This document shows, piece after piece, positions 4,072-5,898 of a stretch of DNA of 5,898 nt. The notes under the pieces were generated by a model. That model did not search any database. It worked only from the letters and a program-made list of their open reading frames with translations, and was not told the DNA's origin. Position numbers and translations under genes: made by a program. This DNA is from Actinomycetes bacterium. GTDB taxonomy: Bacteria; Actinomycetota; Actinomycetes; Actinomycetales; Cellulomonadaceae. Position 1 is the stretch's first letter. The number at the start of each line of letters is the position of its first letter. The stretch covers positions 1 to 5,898 of the forward strand of contig JAEZBT010000294.1 in assembly GCA_023426865.1 (NCBI GenBank), read 5' to 3'.

Positions 4072-5898
4072 GTGTCCAGTCCGGAGTACCCGCCGCCGTC
4101 GTTCCACAGGACCCGGACGGCGCGCGGACGTCTGCGCCGTCTCCTGCCCGTGATCGGCCTGGCCGTCTGCGCGCTGGTCCTCACGGCGTGCGGGGCGCGG
4201 ATCGACACGCAGCTCAACGTCGACGCCACCGGCGCCGGGTCGCGCGTCATGACGCTGACCCTCGCCGACAACGCCGACTCGATCCTCGGCGGCACGGCCG
4301 CGCTCGACGCGTCGATCCAGCGGCACAAGCCCGCGGGCGTGGAGTACTCGGGCGTCACGTCGGGGCCGGCCGGCGAGATCGTCGTGGTCCTCACGGTGCC
4401 CTTCACGAGCCCGGAGGACTACCGCGACCAGATGATCGCGCTGCTGGCCGCGAGCGACCAGCCGTGGAACCAGGAGGACGAGTTCGTCGTCGAGCAGTCG
4501 ACGTTCGTCGAGGGCGCGACGATCGAGGAGTCCTTCGACAGCTACAACGTGCTGAAGTGGCTGTTCGACGGGCTGCTCGTGGACGGCGTGGTCGCCGAGG
4601 GCGACGCCGGCAGCATGTTCGAGATGGGCACCACGTCGGTGGTGTTCGACGGCGTCACCTACGAGGTCTCCAACCAGATCGCCTTCGAGGAGATCTCCGA
4701 CAAGGGCTTCGACTCGGTGACGATGGAGACGGCCGTCCAGGACACGGGTCTCGCCCGGACGATCACCTACTGGCTCGACGACAAGGCCGTGTACACCTCG
4801 GCCCGCGAGGCGTTCGACGGGTTCTTCGCCGACGTCGCGGCGGCCGGCCCGCAGGTCGAGCAGGACACCGAGGACGTCGGGGTCACCTGGACGGTGTCCT
4901 TCGAGGCCGACGCGCCGGAGGCGCTGGTGGAGCTGACCAACGCCGCGCTCATGAGCGAGCAGTCGGCGTTCACGATCGAGTCGGCGCCCGTCGAGGCGGA
5001 CCCGGCCAGCTCGACGATCCGCGTCGTCGACTACGCCGAGTGCGGCGCGATCTGCTCGCCCGGGGCCGCGCCGATCACGGACGCCGTGACCGTCCCGGCC
5101 GGCTACGTCCTGCAGACGGGCGGCTCGGTGGCCGACGACGGCGCGGTGTCGGTGACGATGTCGGCCGACGCCGAGCTCGAGTTCCTCGCGGTGCACCCCT
5201 TCGAGTCGGTGACCAGCGAGCTGGCGCTCAGCCTCACCGGTGGCCTCAGCTGGACCGGCACGTTCGTCGTCGACGCCGTGGTGATGGACGCCGTGGGCGA
5301 TGGGTTCGAGACGATCCTCGCGCCCCGCGACGGTGCGGGCTCGCTCGACGTCGCGACGCGTGACGGCCGGACCGTGTACACGGTGCGGATCGACGGGGGC
5401 TCGGCGGAGGCCCTGGCGGAGGCGTACCGCACGTGGAGCACCTACCCGGCGACGCTCACGTCGACGGACCTGCCGGGCGCGAACCTGCTGTCGGCGCAGA
5501 TGCGCCTGTCGGGCGACCTGGGCTTCTCCTCCACCGTCGCGGCGCACCTGCCTGCGGCGGGGGTGGAGTCGGTGGTGACGCTGCCGTTCGGGCAGTCGTT
5601 CGACGAGAAGGGCGCGACCGTCCCCGCCGGGGCCACGGTGGACGGCGGACGCCTGACCTTCCCCGGGACGTCGTTCTCGGCGGCGGCCGGCGGCACGACG
5701 TTCGCAGGGTTCGTCGTGTACGGGACCCTGCTGCTGCTCCTGCTGGCGGTGATCGCCGTCGGGCTCGTGCTCCGCAAGCGGATCGCCGTCGCGATCGGCC
5801 GCGGGCGGGACGCCATCGCCCGCCGGCGCGAAGCCGCGAAGGCCCGGTCGGCCGCCGCGGCGGAGAGGCAGGCGTGGATGTCGGCGCCCCCGCCGTCC
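4072..5898 (+). CDS. Large lipoprotein with three repeat units and C-terminal anchor (partial)
   Basis: The open frame runs without a stop from GTG 4072 to the window end (609 codons), so the 3' end is missing. AGGAG (4061-4065), 6 nt upstream, fixes the start. Residues 1-39 are a lipoprotein signal: a six-Arg n-region (13-23), a hydrophobic core LLPVIGLAVCALVL, and lipobox LTAC with Cys40 as the lipidated residue. The mature part has three related alpha/beta units, about 46-145, 217-305 and 395-467. Each ends in a strand with TV-x-(F/I) followed by Glu-(A/D)-(L/Y) opening a helix (TVPF at 108, TVSF at 274, TVRI at 437). Cys324 and Cys328 (CGAIC) could form a disulfide. A membrane helix at about 545-567 is followed by an Arg/Ala-rich tail, presumably cytoplasmic. 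The protein is thus tethered at both ends on the outer face of the membrane. The first unit resembles the N-terminal part of actinobacterial LppM-like lipoproteins (from memory, unconfirmed). Function unknown. Confidence 0.88.
   Translation, partial: MSSPEYPPPSFHRTRTARGRLRRLLPVIGLAVCALVLTACGARIDTQLNVDATGAGSRVMTLTLADNADSILGGTAALDASIQRHKPAGVEYSGVTSGPAGEIVVVLTVPFTSPEDYRDQMIALLAASDQPWNQEDEFVVEQSTFVEGATIEESFDSYNVLKWLFDGLLVDGVVAEGDAGSMFEMGTTSVVFDGVTYEVSNQIAFEEISDKGFDSVTMETAVQDTGLARTITYWLDDKAVYTSAREAFDGFFADVAAAGPQVEQDTEDVGVTWTVSFEADAPEALVELTNAALMSEQSAFTIESAPVEADPASSTIRVVDYAECGAICSPGAAPITDAVTVPAGYVLQTGGSVADDGAVSVTMSADAELEFLAVHPFESVTSELALSLTGGLSWTGTFVVDAVVMDAVGDGFETILAPRDGAGSLDVATRDGRTVYTVRIDGGSAEALAEAYRTWSTYPATLTSTDLPGANLLSAQMRLSGDLGFSSTVAAHLPAAGVESVVTLPFGQSFDEKGATVPAGATVDGGRLTFPGTSFSAAAGGTTFAGFVVYGTLLLLLLAVIAVGLVLRKRIAVAIGRGRDAIARRREAAKARSAAAAERQAWMSAPPPS

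Noticed and set aside
4072..4191. Twin-arginine (Tat) export signal on the lipoprotein
   Set aside because: The n-region has many Arg, but no R-R-x-F-L-K-like pattern precedes the hydrophobic core; RLRR sits directly before LLPV, so ordinary Sec export followed by lipidation is the simpler reading.
4038..5363. A 441-codon plus-strand frame in a different phase from the lipoprotein
   Set aside because: It starts before the Shine-Dalgarno of the true gene and gives an Arg/Gly-rich low-complexity product; the other phase has an unbroken frame with a clear lipoprotein signal.
3952..5547. A 531-codon minus-strand frame opposite the lipoprotein gene
   Set aside because: The protein is Arg/His/Gly-rich with no recognisable motif, while the opposite strand encodes a lipoprotein with a signal peptide, lipobox and ribosome site.

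Overview
The window is about 5.9 kb of very GC-rich DNA with strong G/C bias at third codon positions, GTG as well as ATG starts, and TANNNT-like -10 boxes close to start codons. This fits a high-GC actinobacterium. Protein character suggests the Micrococcales (Cellulomonas / Promicromonospora relatives), but that placement is inference. I see no mobile element, tRNA, rRNA or CRISPR array.

Layout. (1) 89-1231: a type I glyceraldehyde-3-phosphate dehydrogenase gene on the minus strand, divergent from a TetR-family regulator on the plus strand. The 143-bp gap between them holds two nearly identical perfect 16-bp palindromes. They differ only by paired changes that keep each one palindromic, so they are very likely the TetR operators. 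One fills the spacer of the best candidate gap promoter; the other covers the expected -35 region of tetR. (2) 1807-1920: three copies of a 9-bp word, two of which form a 10-bp hairpin, then an AT-rich promoter with a 10-bp palindrome between its -35 and -10. (3) 1921-2918: a translationally coupled ArsR-type repressor and SRPBCC/AHSA1-like protein (ATGA overlap). (4) 2919-3019: a strong GC hairpin overlapping a tandem 8-bp repeat, then a perfect 12-bp palindrome just upstream of the next gene. (5) 3020-3427: a small protein made almost only of uninterrupted hexapeptide (left-handed beta-helix) repeats. (6) 3460-3972: an unrecognised four-helix membrane protein. (7) 4072 to the window end: a large lipoprotein gene, cut by the window edge, with a lipobox, three divergent extracytoplasmic repeat units and a C-terminal membrane anchor. 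Its GTG start is set by a good Shine-Dalgarno sequence.

How they work together. The tetR/gap pair reads as a dedicated control circuit for one GAPDH isozyme, and the arsR/SRPBCC pair as an autoregulated two-gene operon. The other three genes look like separate units. The most interesting points are the covarying operator pair, the single-cysteine TetR beside a cysteine-dependent glycolytic enzyme, the pure hexapeptide protein, and the three-repeat doubly anchored lipoprotein.
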